Shown here: positions 35,801 through 47,061 of the stretch, one piece after another
Position numbering within the stretch: the stretch's first letter is position 1
How the letters are laid out: each line of letters begins with the position of its first letter
NCBI GenBank assembly: GCA_949361645.1
Contig: OX442415.1
Location: 12,008,533-12,072,532, forward strand
Direction of reading: 5' to 3'
Length of the DNA stretch: 64,000 nucleotides
From: Spongilla lacustris
Taxonomy: Eukaryota > Porifera > Demospongiae > Spongillida > Spongillidae
The notes under the pieces: model-generated
What the model saw: only the letters and a program-made list of their open reading frames with translations
What the model was told of the DNA's origin: nothing
The model's database searches: none
Made by a program: the position numbers and the translations under genes

Positions 35801-35914
35801 TGCAGAATTATGTCTCGATGTGCCATACAAAAAACAACACTGAAGTTTCCTTATGGATTAGACAATGTTGTAGTTGTTTGTCCAGTGAATAGGAAGATTC
35901 ATATGCTGCACTAA
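32855..35914 (+). CDS. Tnp2-like transposase of CACTA/EnSpm type
   Basis: A single-exon frame of 1019 residues from ATG 32855, no lesions. The basic start (SKPKKRKRVV) is a likely nuclear signal. A Cys-rich motif follows (CEKCNQEL...CHRNPLYC, 14-36), then an acidic region (~60-190) and a second Cys cluster (CPKCSECYEF, ~270). The transposase core has YLTIDNLPRDKRF (~407), GCIPGPREPK (~430), SADIPATRKLCGF (~485), the DPMHNLLLGTAKHM signature (~580) and CFPFERFNGIFESFK (~735). These match the order in plant Tnp2 proteins, so it would bind CACTG ends and catalyse cut-and-paste transposition. The pristine frame suggests recent activity. Host domestication is possible but less likely, given CACTG ends and the partner gene. 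Confidence 0.85.
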   Translation: MSASKPKKRKRVVCEKCNQELSYSSYLCHRNPLYCPKPTASVNSMLQGTESYAEERAEAIANEGGMDDTCLRHISASNVYAPLGNVLPSGNGNPANDCSEDLDDDSVSCDETNGTEHAGDDPEIVDKIDEVDNSVIFAEDSLDHSQIGDPLLLSLNSGETSSLQEILHETDIEAPGSNKKSESTVADETGIKSDVVAFNKMVVTFLIFFQLVYKVSDRAVECILFFIRSLLKRIAKIISNDSLNIIAHHLPTTIYHVKKLFGFKKDQFRRFVVCPKCSECYEFTSKSDCIRICSTVNKFTGKKCCAPLLRKIKNKDSYKMVPSKVYVYQSLKKSLTKLFQREGFHKLIEHWRFRTTTPGKMSDIYDGSIWKELSSPNEFLSVPYSLSLKLNVDWFKLYEHTNYSVGVIYLTIDNLPRDKRFLVENVIIVGCIPGPREPKLNINSYLKPLVDELLELYHGIQIKTPKSIFSFTSVRCMLTSVSADIPATRKLCGFSSHSAKKGCSKCLKTFNCSHFGAKPDYSGFDKDTWTFRDLKTHQAVLQQLNNARTDGERKIITKEWGIRYSELNRLPYFNIVRQHVIDPMHNLLLGTAKHMVSIWKEEGLLTKDQFENMQETIDNLLVPANLGRIPHKIHSQASSLTADQWRNWVAIYSTYALHTILPTEHLKCWSEFVKACSILLNPVITLQEIEKGDEMLLNFCRKFEELYGKQKCTPNMHFHCHLKECLLDYGPVYGFWCFPFERFNGIFESFKKNWICPELQIITKFIQYQDVLGSEDMKEDVWLSSLREETKYMGSIQQTHTDYTPGLLELSEKLTCSLPEIKPDLHSICNVSSRKYEKLFASTEVQWLTELYEILYPEEMVKFCPMRYECFHDACVAMGESYTSEMSKGNSSSCISAIWATSLNGQISLSPAKEQAGVIEYLFTHSVVLQNKDNILRTKTVTNSFARVRWYEDHPYSNMLPFPLKVYASTVKNSGALCFLPLCRIMSRCAIQKTTLKFPYGLDNVVVVCPVNRKIHMLH

Positions 35915-36169
35915 ATTAATTAACAACGTATGGTTGTTGAACACTTCTATCAGTTGTATATTGGATTATAAATTATAAGTGAAAACAATCATTTACACTA
36001 CATGTATATACACAAACCAATATGAAATAAGAGTATTTAAATTCCAACAAATTACAAGTTGGTCGGTTATTGCACTTGCTATACATCAGTACATCACATT
36101 CATCTGTAAAATATGTGAGGAAAAAAACAAAAAATTAAAACAATTCACTCATACATAGTTACATACATG

Positions 36170-37190
36170 TAGTTTAGTGTATGTTGTGTAGAGGGGAGTG
36201 TATGTTGTGTAGAAGGGTGTGTATGTTGTGTAGAGGGGAGTATATGTTGTGTAGAGGGGAGTGTGTGTTGAGTTACTGTAGAGTGGAGTGTATGTTGTGT
36301 AGAGGGGAGTATATGTTGTGTAGAGGGGTGTGTATGTTGTGTAGAGGGGTGTGTATGTTGTGTAGAGGGGAGTGTATGTTGTGTAGAGGGGTATGTGTAT
36401 GTTGTGTAGATGGGAGTGTATGCTGTGTAGAGTGTAGTGTGTATGTTGTGTAGATGGGTGCGTTAGCTGTGTAGAGGGGAGTGTATGTTGTGTAGAGGGG
36501 TGTGTATGCTGTGTAGAGGGGTGTGTATGTTGTGTAGAGGGGAGTGTGTGTTGAGTTACTGTAGAGTGGAGTGTATGTTGTGTAGAGGGGAGTGTGTATG
36601 CTGTGTACAGTGGAGTGTGTATGTTGTGTAGAGGGTGTGTATGTTGTGTAGAGGGTGTGTATGTTGTGTAGAGGGGAGTATATGTTGTGTAGAGGGGAGT
36701 GTATGTTATGCAGAGGGGAGTGTATGTTGTGTAGAGGGGAGTATATGTTGTGTAGAGGGGTGTGTATGTTGTGTAGAGGGGTGTGTATGTTGTGTAGAGG
36801 GGAGTGTATGTTGTGTAGAGGGGTATGTGTATGTTGTGTAGATGGGAGTGTATGCTGTGTAGAGTGTAGTGTGTATGTTGTGTAGATGGGTGCGTTAGCT
36901 GTGTAGAGGGGAGTGTATGTTGTGTAGAGGGGTGTGTATGCTGTGTAGAGGGGTGTGTATGTTGTGTAGAGGGGAGTGTGTGTTGAGTTACTGTAGAGTG
37001 GAGTGTATGTTGTGTAGAGGGGAGTGTGTATGCTGTGTACAGTGGAGTGTGTATGTTGTGTAGAGGGAGTGTATGTTGTGTAGATGGGTGTGTATGCTGT
37101 GTAGAGGGGTGTGTATGTTGTGTAGAGGGGAGTGTGTGTTGAGTTACTGTAGAGTGGAGTGTATGTTTGGTAGAGTAGAGTGTGTGGCCA
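36170..37190. repeat. Minisatellite array, ~21-bp unit TATGTTGTGTAGAGGGGAGTG
   Basis: GT-rich on the plus strand, with variants GGTGTG and GGAGTATATG. A ~480-bp higher-order block recurs: the segment with GAGTTACTGTAGAGTGG appears near 36270, 36550, 36985 and 37140. The frames CMLCRGE and TPLYTTY are by-products. Confidence 0.9.
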
Positions 37191-37284
37191 ATATAGGGGC
37201 CAATGGTCCTAGCCATGGAGGTGTCAATGGGACTCACTCACACTGCAATTAAGTCCAGTCAGCAGCCTTGCACAACAACTCACA

Positions 37285-37845
37285 CTTGCACTCCCCTCTA
37301 CACAACATACACACCCCTCTATACAACATGCACTCCCCTCTACACAACATACACACTCCCCTCTACACAACATGCACTCCCCTCTACACAACATACACTC
37401 CCCTCTAGACAACATGCACACCCCTCTACACAACATACACTACTCCCCTCTACACTCCCCTCTACACAACATACACACCCCTCTACACAACATACACACC
37501 CCTCTACACAACATACACTCCCCTCTACACAACATACACTCCCCTCTACACAACATACACTACTCCCCTCTACACACCCCTCTACACAACATACACACCC
37601 CTCTACACAACATACACACTCCACTCTACACAGCATACACACCCCTCTACACAACATACACTCCCCTCTACACAGCATACACACCCCTCTACACAACATA
37701 CACACCCCTCTACACAGCATACACTCCCCTCTACACAACATACACACCCCTCTACATAACATACACTCCCCTCTACACAACATACACACCCCTCTCCTCT
37801 ACACATCATACACTCCCCTCTACATATACACCCCTCTACATAGCA
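37285..37845. repeat. Same minisatellite in opposite orientation
   Basis: The unit CACTCCCCTCTACACAACATA is the exact complement of the array at 36170-37190. The two arrays are separated by ~95 unique bases (37190-37284), so the strand polarity flips here. Variants include an extra ACTACTCCCCTCTACACTCCC. Confidence 0.9.
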
Positions 37846-37858
37846 TTGCACAGTGCAG

Positions 37859-38734
37859 GGAGAGGGAGGAAGGTAGCTGAGGTGCTTACAGGTGTGGGGT
37901 GTCCCTCTAAGATGGAGTCCAGCTTGCGCAGGGTGAGCAGATGTTCTTAGGTAATGAGGCCGGCCTCACACCATGCTGCATACAGGATGGGACAGGCATG
38001 ACCCTGTGAGGGTGTGAGGGGGTAGTGACACCACTACCCACACATCTACACGATAAATTTTAAAATGCCAACAGTATGTATGCAGGTTTCCACTCCGACA
38101 TGTATGTTTTCACTTTAATGATAGGAAGTGCAGACATATACATGCATGTAGCTTACCTTGGAGAGTACAAATCTGTCACTGGACGGATCCTTGGGGACGT
38201 TATCTGTGTGGAGAGGGGGGAGGTAACCATATCTCAGGACACCCATATGGACGACAATATCTTTCAATATCAAATAGCTACATGTATCTATCCCTGGATA
38301 AATGAACATACATGTATGCAACCCCCTCCTCTACTCTCAGACTCCACCTCCTCAAACAACCCCCCTTCACCTGGCACAATCCCCCTCTCCCTCCTCCCCC
38401 CATGACCTTCCTCCTATGTCCTCTCTCCAGAAGACAAACTTACTGGTGTAGTGCAGCTCATTGAAGAACAGCACAGCTAAGATCTCCGCAGCTGATGCAC
38501 TCAAGGTAGGATGGCTGCAGATAGAAGAGGAAAGATATATAATCTTTGTCCAATGGAGGAGGAGGTTGGAAGGAGGGTCATAGCGATAAGCTATCAAAAC
38601 CGAGTCACTAAAAATCTTTTCACTTTGCACCAGCACGGCTATCTATACATCACTCCGGACACACTCAGCACACCAGCACGGCTACCTAAATGTACACATC
38701 ACTCCTGACACACTCAGCACACCAGCATGGCTAT
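37859..38734. other. No gene recognised
   Basis: The open frame at 38076-38405 has no family motifs. Short purine/pyrimidine blocks occur (38205-38225, 38330-38410). At 38630-38730 a segment with ACTCC(G/T)GACACACTCAGCACACCAGC is repeated twice and leads into the long 24-bp array. Confidence 0.4.
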
Positions 38735-41700
38735 CTACACTCCCCTTGTGCGTGCCAGTGACACTCCCCTTGTGTGCATTAGTGACGCTCCCCTTGTGCG
38801 CATTATAGTGACACTCCCCTTGTGCACACTAGTAACACTCCCCTTGTGTGCACTAGTGACACTCCCCTTGTGCACACTAGTGACACTCCCCTTATGCGCA
38901 CCAGTGACACTCCCCTTGCACACACCAGTGACACTCCCCTTGTGCGCACCAGTGACACTCCCCTTGTGCGCACCAGTGACACTCCCCTTGTGCGCACCAG
39001 TGACACTCTCCTTGTGCGCACCAGTGACACTCCCCTTGTGCGCACCAGTGACACTCCCCTTGCGCACACCAGTGACACTCCTCTTGTGTGCACTAGTGAC
39101 ACTCCCCTTGTGCGCACTAGTGACACTCCCCTTGTGCGCACCAGTGACACTCCCTTGTGCACACTAGTGACACTCCCCTTGTGCGCACCAGTGACACTCC
39201 CCTTGTACGCACCAATGACACTCCTCTTGTGCGCACCAGTGACACTCCCCTTGTGCGCACTAGTGACACTCCCCTTGTGTGCACTAGTGACACTCCCCTT
39301 GTGCGCACTAGTGACTCCCCTTGTGCGCACCAGTGACACTCCCCTTGTGCGCACGAGTGACACTCCCCTTGTGCGCACCAGTGACACTCCCCTTGTGCGC
39401 ACTAGTGACACTCCCCTTGTGCGCACCAGTGACACTCCCCTTGTGCGCACTAGTGACACTCCCCTTGTGCGCACCAGTGCCACTCCCATTGTGCGCGCCA
39501 GTGACACTCCCCTTGTGCGCACCAGTGACACTCCCCTTGTGCGCGCCAGTGACACTCCCTTGTGCGCACCAGTGACACTCCCCTTGTGCGCGCCAGTGAC
39601 ACTTCCTTGTGCGCACCAGTGACACTCCCCTTGTGCGTGCCAGTGACACTCCCCTTGTGTGCACCAGTGACACTCCCCTTGTGTGCACCAGTGACACTCC
39701 CCTTGTGCGCACCAGTGACACTCCCTTGTACGCACCAGTGACACTCCCCTTGTGCGCACCAGTGACACTCCCTTGTGCGCACCAGTGACACTCCCCTTGT
39801 GCGCACCAGTGACACTCCCCTTGTGCGCACCAGTGACACTCCCCTTGTGCGCACCAGTGACACTCCCCTTGTGTGCACTAGTGACACTCCCTTTGTGCGC
39901 ACTAGTGACACTCCCCTTGTGCGCACCAGTGACACTCCCCTTGTGCGCACTAGTGACACTCCCCTTGTGCGCACCAGTGACACTCCCCTTGTGCGCACCA
40001 GTGACACTCCCCTTGTGCGCACCAGTGACACTCCCCTTGTGCGCACTAGTGACACTCCCCTTGTGCGCACCAGTGACACTCCCATTGTGCGCGCCAGTGA
40101 CACTCCCCTTGTGCGCACCAGTGACACTCCCCTTGTGCGCGCCAGTGACACTCCCTTGTGCGCACCAGTGACACTCCCCTTGTGCGCGCCAGTGACACTT
40201 CCTTGTGCGCACCAGTGACACTCCCCTTGTGCGTGCCAGTGACACTCCCCTTGTGTGCACCAGTGACACTCCCCTTGTGTGCACCAGTGACACTCCCCTT
40301 GTGCGCACCAGTGACACTCCCTTGTACGCACCAGTGACACTCCCCTTGTGCGCACCAGTGACACTCCCTTGTGCGCACCAGTGACACTCCCCTTGTGCGC
40401 ACCAGTGACACTCCCCTTGTGCGCACCAGTGACACTCCCCTTGTGCGCACCAGTGACACTCCCCTTGTGTGCACTAGTGACACTCCCTTTGTGCGCACTA
40501 GTGACACTCCCCTTGTGCGCACCAGTGACACTCCCCTTGTGCGCACTAGTGACACTCCCCTTGTGCGCACCAGTGACACTCCCCTTGTGCGCACCAGTGA
40601 CACTCCCCTTGTGCGCACCAGTGACACTCCCCTTGTGCGCACTAGTGACACTCCCCTTGTGCGCACCAGTGACACTCCCCTTGTGCGCACCAGTGACACT
40701 CCCCTTGTGCGCACTAGTGACACTCCCTTGTGCGCACTAGTGACACTCCCTTGTGCGCACCAGTGACACTCCCCTTGTGCGCACCAGTGACATTCCCCTT
40801 GTGCGCACCAGTGACACTCCCCTTGTGCGCACCAGTGACACTCCCCTTGTGCGCGCCAGTGACACTCCCCTTGTGCGCACCAGTGACACTCCCCTTGTGC
40901 GCGCTAGTGACACTCCCCTTGTGCGCACCAGTGACACTCCCCTTTTGCGCACTAGTGACACTCCCCTTGTGCGCACCAGTGACACTCCCTTTGTGCGCAC
41001 CAGTGACACTCCCTTGTACGCACCAGTGACACTCCCCTTGTGCGCACCAGTGACACTCCTCTTGTGCGCACCAGTGACACTCCCCTTGTGCGCACCAGTG
41101 ACACTCCCCTTGTGTGCACTAGTGACACTCCCCTTGTGCGCACTAGTGACACTCCCCTTGTGCGCACCAGTGACACTCCCTTGTGCGCACGAGTGACACT
41201 CCCCTTGTGCGCACCAGTGACACTCCCCTTGTGCGCACCAGTGACACTCCCCTTGTGCGCACCAGTGACACTCCCCTTGTGCGCACCAGTGACACTCCCC
41301 TTGTGCGCACCAGTGACACTCCCTTGTGCGCACCACTGACACTCCCCTTGTGTGCACCAGTGACACTCCCCTTATGCGCACCAGTGACACTCCCCTTGTG
41401 CGCACCAGTGACACTCCCCTTGTGCGCACCAGTGACACTCCCCTTGTGCGCACCAGTGACACTCCCCTTGTGCGCACCAGTGACACTCCCCTTGTGCGCA
41501 CCAGTGACACTCCCCTTGTGCGCACCAGTGACACTCCCCTTGTGCGCACCAGTGACACTCCCCTTGTGCGCACCAGTGACACTCTCCTTGTGCGCACCAG
41601 TGACACTCCCCTTGTGCGCACCAGTGACACTCCCCTTGTGCGCATCAGTGACACTCCCCTTGTGCGCACCAGTGACACTCCCCTTGTGCGCGCCAGTGAC

Positions 41701-44400
41701 ACTCCCCTTGTGCGCACCAGTGACACTCCCCTTGTGCGCACCAGTGACACTCCCCTTGTGCGCACCAGTGACACTCCCCTTGTGCGCACCAGTGACACTC
41801 CCCTTGTGTGCACCAGTGACACTCCCCTTGTGCGCATCAGTGACACTCCCCTTGTGCGCACCAGTGACACTCCCCTTGTGCGCGCCAGTGACACTCCCCT
41901 TGTGCGCACCAGTGACACTCCCCTTGTGCGCACCAGTGACACTCCCCTTGTGCGCACCAGTGACACTCCCCTTGTGCGCACCAGTGACACTCCCCTTGTG
42001 TGCACCAGTGACACTCCCCTTGTGCGCACCAGTGACACTCCCCTTGTGCGCACCAGTGACACTCCCCTTGTGCGCACCAGTGACACTCCCCTTGTGCGCA
42101 CCAGTGACACTCCCCTTGTGTGCACCAGTGACACTCCCCTTGTGCGCATCAGTGACACTCCCCTTGTGCGCACCAGTGACACTCCCCTTGTGCGCGCCAG
42201 TGACACTCCCCTTGTGCGCACCAGTGACACTCCCCTTGTGCGCACCAGTGACACTCCCCTTGTGCGCACAAGTGACACTCCCCTTGTGCGCACCAGTGAC
42301 ACTCCCCTTGTGTGCACCAGTGACACTCCCCTTGTGCGCACCAGTGACACTCCCCTTGTGCGCGCCAGTGACACTCCCTTGTGCGCACCAGTGACACTCC
42401 CCTTGTGCGCACCAGTGACACTCCCCTTGTGCGCGCCAGTGACACTCCCTTGTGCGCACCAGTGACACTCCCCTTGTGCGCGCCAGTGACACTCCCCTTG
42501 TGCTCACCAGTGACACTCCCCTTGTGCGCACCAGTGACACTCCCCTTGTGCTCACCAGTGACACTCCCCTTGTGCGCACCAGTGACACTCCCCTTGTGCG
42601 CACCAGTGACAATCCCTTGTACGCACCAGTGACACTCCCCTTGTGCGCACTAGTGACACTCCCTTGTGCGCACCAGTGACACTCCCCTTGTGCGCACCAG
42701 TGACACTCCCCTTGTGCTCACCAGTGACACTCCCTTGTGCGCACCAGTGACACTCCCCTTGTGCTCACCAGTGACACTCCCTTGTGCGCACCAGTGACAC
42801 TCCCCTTGTGCGCACCAGTGACACTCCCTTGTACGCACCAGTGACACTCCCCTTGTGCGCACCAGTGACACTCCCCTTGTGTGCACCAGTGACACTCCCC
42901 TTGTGCGCACCAGTGACACTCCCCTTGTGCGCACCAGTGACACTCCCCTTGTGCGCACCAGTGACACTCCCCTTGTGCGCACCAGTGACACTCCCCTTGT
43001 GCGCACCAGTGACACTCCCCTTGTGTGCACCAGTGACACTCCCCTTGTGTGCACCAGTGACACTCCCTTTGTGCGCACTAGTGACATTCCCCTTGTGCGC
43101 ACCAGTGACACTCCCCTTGTGCGCACCAGTGACACTCCCCTTGTGCGCACCAGTGACACTCCCCTTGTGCGCACCAGTGACACTCCCCTTGTGCGCACCA
43201 GTGACACTCCCCTTGTGCGCACCAGTGACACTCCCATTGTGCGCACCAGTGACACTCCCCTTGTGCGCACCAGTGAAACTCCCCTTGTGCGCACCAGTGA
43301 CACTCTCCTTGTGCGCACCAGTGACACTCCCCTTGTGCGCACCAGTGACACTCCCCTTGTGCGCATCAGTGACACTCCCCTTGTGCGCACCAGTGACACT
43401 CCCCTTGTGCGCACCAGTGACACTCCCCTTGTGCGCACCAGTGACACTCCCCTTGTGTGCACCAGTGACACTCCCCTTGTGTGCACCAGTGACACTCCCC
43501 TTGTGCGCACCAGTGACACTCCCCTTGTGTGCACCAGTGACACTCCCCTTGTGCGCACCAGTGACACTCCCCTTGTGCGCACCAGTGACACTCCCTTGTG
43601 CGCGCCAGTGACACTCCCCTTGTGCGCACCAGTGACACTCCCCTTGTGCGCGCCAGTGACACTCCCTTGTGCGCACCAGTGACACTCCCCTTGTGCGCGC
43701 CAGTGACACTCCTCTTGTGCGCACCAGTGACACTCCCCTTGTGCGCACCAGTGACACTCCCCTTGTGCGCACCAGTGACACTCCCTTGTGCGCACCAGTG
43801 ACACTCCCCTTGTGCGCACTAGTGACACTCCCTTGTGCGCACCAGTGACACTCCCCTTGTGCGCACCAGTGACACTCCCCTTGTGCTCACCAGTGACACT
43901 CCCTTGTGCACACCAGTGACACTCCCCTTGTGCTCACCAGTGACACTCCCTTGTGCGCACCAGTGACACTCCCCTTGTGCGCACCAGTGACACTCCCTTG
44001 TGCGCACCAGTGACACTCCCCTTGTGCGCACCAGTGACACTCCCCTTGTGCGCACCAGTGACACTCCCCTTGTGCGCACCAGTGACACTCCCCTTGTGCG
44101 CACCAGTGACACTCCCCTTGTGCGCACCAGTGACACTCCCCTTGTGCGCACCAGTGACACTCCCTCTGTGTGCACCAGTGACACTCCCCTTGTGCGCACC
44201 AGTGACACTCCCCTTGTGCGCACCAGTGACACTCCCCTTGTGCGCACCAGTGACACTCCCCTTGTGTGCACCAGTGACACTCCCTTTGTGCGCACTAGTG
44301 ACACTCCCCTTGTGCGCACCAGTGACACTCCCCTTGTGCGCACCAGTGACACTCCCCTTGTGCGCACCATCGACACTCCCCTTGTGCGCACCAGAGACAC
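38735..44400. repeat. Long 24-bp tandem array, ~235 copies of GACACTCCCCTTGTGCGCACCAGT
   Basis: 5.7 kb of near-identical units, with variants mostly at TGCGCAC (GTGTGCAC, GCGCGCC, GTACGCAC, GTGCTCAC) and occasional 23-bp units lacking one C. A higher-order duplication of ~596 bp is visible: 39486-40081 and 40082-40677 share the same order of variants. Shorter repeats of 8 and 13 units occur around 41641-42360. Every frame on both strands stays open because the unit is 24 bp; encoded TSDTPLVR and RGVSLVRT repeats are not credible proteins. Each unit contains the palindrome GTGCGCAC. Confidence 0.97.
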
Positions 44401-45870
44401 ACCATGTGACCTACATGTGTACAATGTTTTTATTGATCATTGAGGAGAGGTGTGCAGCGACCTTGATACGATACTCCTGATGATCAGCAATAGGGTTACC
44501 TGCCAACTGCAGCTGAGGGAGCATGGGAGTGGCAGAGGTGGAGGAGAGGAGGGTGGGAGGGGCACAGATAAAGGGAGGGAGGGGAACAGAAAGGAGGGGA
44601 ACAGATAGAGGGAGGAGAGAACATCTGTTACCCTATCTCTACCTACATGTACATGTAAACATTAGAACCACCACATCCACCCTCCCTACCATTACACTTG
44701 GGGATCAGATCACTATAGCACACCCAGGATCAGCTCAGTGCCCTATAGCATGTGAACATATCAAGGTGACCACATTTTCTTATAAATAGGCTTAGCACCT
44801 GTCCATTGAATGTTTATAGACATGAACATATGTAAGCATCCTAATATGGTCAAAGTGAAGGCATTGAACCAAGCTTATTCCATTCCAGAAATTCAGTTCC
44901 AGCATTAGAGGCCTGTATATCTAACACGAGTTATTCTACTGTACCAGCCTATCTAGTGATCGGATAACATCAAATTCCCACACAAACTCAACAGAGATGT
45001 GCATACATATGCCTTTAATGAGTATAAATGGAATGGTGCCTACCATGATGAGAAACACACCCACTCATGTGGACAAATGTCCATCACAGGTTGTGTGAGT
45101 GTCAGAGTCTAAACAACATCACATCGAAATATTTTACAAGTAATATTTTTATCAGTTTTCAACGGACTAGCTTTAGTAACTTCGTTAAAATTTATTGCGT
45201 GTGCGCTACATGCCTATGCACACGCCCTGCTGCATCACACGCAAGTGCTAATGCTACGCCGCTGCTGCAATTGGAATTGCTATGTGTACAGGATATCTAG
45301 AGTCACTACTATACATACAATAGTTTCTACACCTCTCACTTCACTAGCTCACACACGTATCAACAAAACTCTTCGCATGTACAGTCATAGGCACGCACAT
45401 CAATAGACACACTCCTTTATATCACTCCTAGACACAACGTTTCGTACATGGGATTCTACTATACTCAGACACACGAATTAAGAGCTGAAATAGGGTTACC
45501 CATTTGAAGAACGGTTAAATAACGGAGCTCAATTCTATGGTATTTGGCAGTAGCCAACCTAGCGGATTTGGCAGTAGCCAACCTAGCGGAATGCACCACG
45601 TACATTACTTACCAATTTACGTGCATGATCAGTTGAAAGTAGCCGTCATGAAACATACTGTACTCAGTACGGAGTATTTAACGATCGAAGCAATTAACAC
45701 ACACCTATATGTAGCTGCTAATAGTTACGTTGCTGTACCACACTCCTCCAAGGCTTGAGAAAAGGCGATCATCTGTTCAAATGTTTGCTTTCACGCATAC
45801 TAGTAGTACATAGTCTCGTACACAGATTATTTAAACGTCTGGGTAGGAGACTAGTATATAATGCCGTAGT
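44401..45870. other. No gene; unclassified sequence
   Basis: It has a purine-rich block (44520-44620) and a perfect 24-bp tandem pair (TTTGGCAGTAGCCAACCTAG core, 45541-45590). Short frames lack motifs. Confidence 0.4.
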
Positions 45871-45879
45871 GTTGGGTCT

Positions 45880-46059
45880 GGTAACGAGAGTGTTGTATAA
45901 CAGTAGTATACTCGCAGTGCATCTTTTGTAGTGGTACAACAGCAGAATACGCCAGCGGATGTCGCCGTTATACGCTCTAAGTGTATAACACTTGTATTCT
46001 AGAGTAATACAACTTAATATACTCTGCAGTATAACAATTAACATTGTTTTAGCACAGTG
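45880..46059. mobile_element. Right-type CACTG terminus with subterminal repeats
   Basis: It ends TTTTAGCACAGTG at 46059; read inward it is CACTGTGCTAAAAC. The preceding ~170 bases are crowded with TATAC, GTATAAC and AATAC motifs in both orientations. It shares CACTGTGCTA with the terminus at 23409. The 3-bp flanks (TCA before 23409, CAC after 46059) do not match. Confidence 0.45.
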
Positions 46060-46399
46060 CACGTTCATGCATGCCCGTAATTGTTTAGATGATGATGGCG
46101 TTGATCAGAATATAGTATCTGTAACGACGGTTTCTTTGGGGTGAACGATGGCTTTAATGAATGCGATGCTACAGCACGGACGGAGGCCCTGGTGAATACG
46201 ATGGCGATGGTGAAGACGATGACGATATGATGGTGCTGGTGATGACGTTGAAGATGCTGCTGCTAGCATTTTCACAATCATTTTATGTTTGACTATTTTA
46301 TATAGTTGCTGTTCCAACAGTGGATATACGTTTGCATCAATAGTGCTTTTAAAGGTACTTCGCATAAGAATATATATTATATTAATTTTCTTATTATAG

Positions 46400-47061
46400 A
46401 TCTTCATGAGGATGGGGTTGTCAAAGGTAATTACATTTCAGTGACCAGGGTGACCATGAACTCATGCACAAAACTTATTAACATCGAACATCATCTTACA
46501 ACTCGAGCATTACCATCCACAGGTAATAATTAGTTTTTTGCATGCATATAGACTAGACATTTGTATTTGGATGTTAAATAATATTTTATAGCAAGCACAA
46601 CAACTTCATAAATTTAAAAGATGCACTGCTTTCTATGTTCATCATGTCTGCTTATATATAATGCTCATTGTAGGAGAAAGAGTGGTGTATTGCGAGCCAA
46701 ATTTTTACACTGTCTCACAGTCCGGTGGTTTTAATATAAGTCTGCAATAGCGTAATACAAAGTGGCATCACTGCATGGTTTTCACCTATGGGTAATATCA
46801 GAAACCGGGAGCATATGTTTTTAAGATGAGATGATGAATAATCACTGGTATATCAAATGGCAAAAGTATTGAATTAATAATTTATGTGCACATTGTATAG
46901 CAATAGTACATAAAGTTTATTGCACCTGCAGGGACATTACAAAGGCACCATCCAGTGGAAACCTTGTGCAGTGCAGTCAAAGCAAAGAGTGGTACCATAA
47001 GAGATGTGAAAGTCACAGAGAAGCAAATGAAATCAACTTGAACATGTCAACACTGAAATGA
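46400..47061 (+). pseudogene. Decayed Ginger transposase of Ginger-X (DDE exon and PHD remnant)
   Basis: 46400-46522, between a TTATAG acceptor and an ACAG|GTAATA donor, aligns with exon 4 of Ginger-Y. It begins IFMRMGLSK and ends at the same HPQ splice junction, but stops and frame changes destroy the catalytic Asp region. Around 46965-47061 the frame CSQSKEWYHKRCES recalls the middle of the PHD finger and ends in TGA, a short distance before the right terminal repeat, as in Ginger-Y. Earlier exons are not recognisable. Confidence 0.65.

Larger units (their letters stand above)
30953..37855. mobile_element. CACTA/EnSpm-type element with two divergent genes (TIR CACTGTG, TSD CAG)
   Basis: The left end is CACTGTGGCACAATTATG (30953) and the right end GCATTGCACAGTG (37855). 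The 3-bp CAG precedes the left and follows the right end, the duplication length expected of EnSpm elements. The left subterminal 150 bp repeat AATACG and TTGCGTA motifs. Inside are a Tnp2-like transposase on plus and a spliced accessory gene on minus, sharing a 94-bp promoter region. The right third is filled by two opposed minisatellite arrays. An alternative right end is at 46059 (CACTGTGCTA...), but its flank is CAC. Confidence 0.55.

Noticed and set aside
38735..44400. CRISPR array
   Set aside because: Units abut with no unique spacers, and the genome is eukaryotic.
38803..44443. Long open frames on both strands (RGVSLVRT..., TSDTPLVR..., LPLCAPVT...)
   Set aside because: They exist only because the 24-bp repeat unit has no stop in any frame and is a multiple of three. 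No start context, splice or domain supports them.
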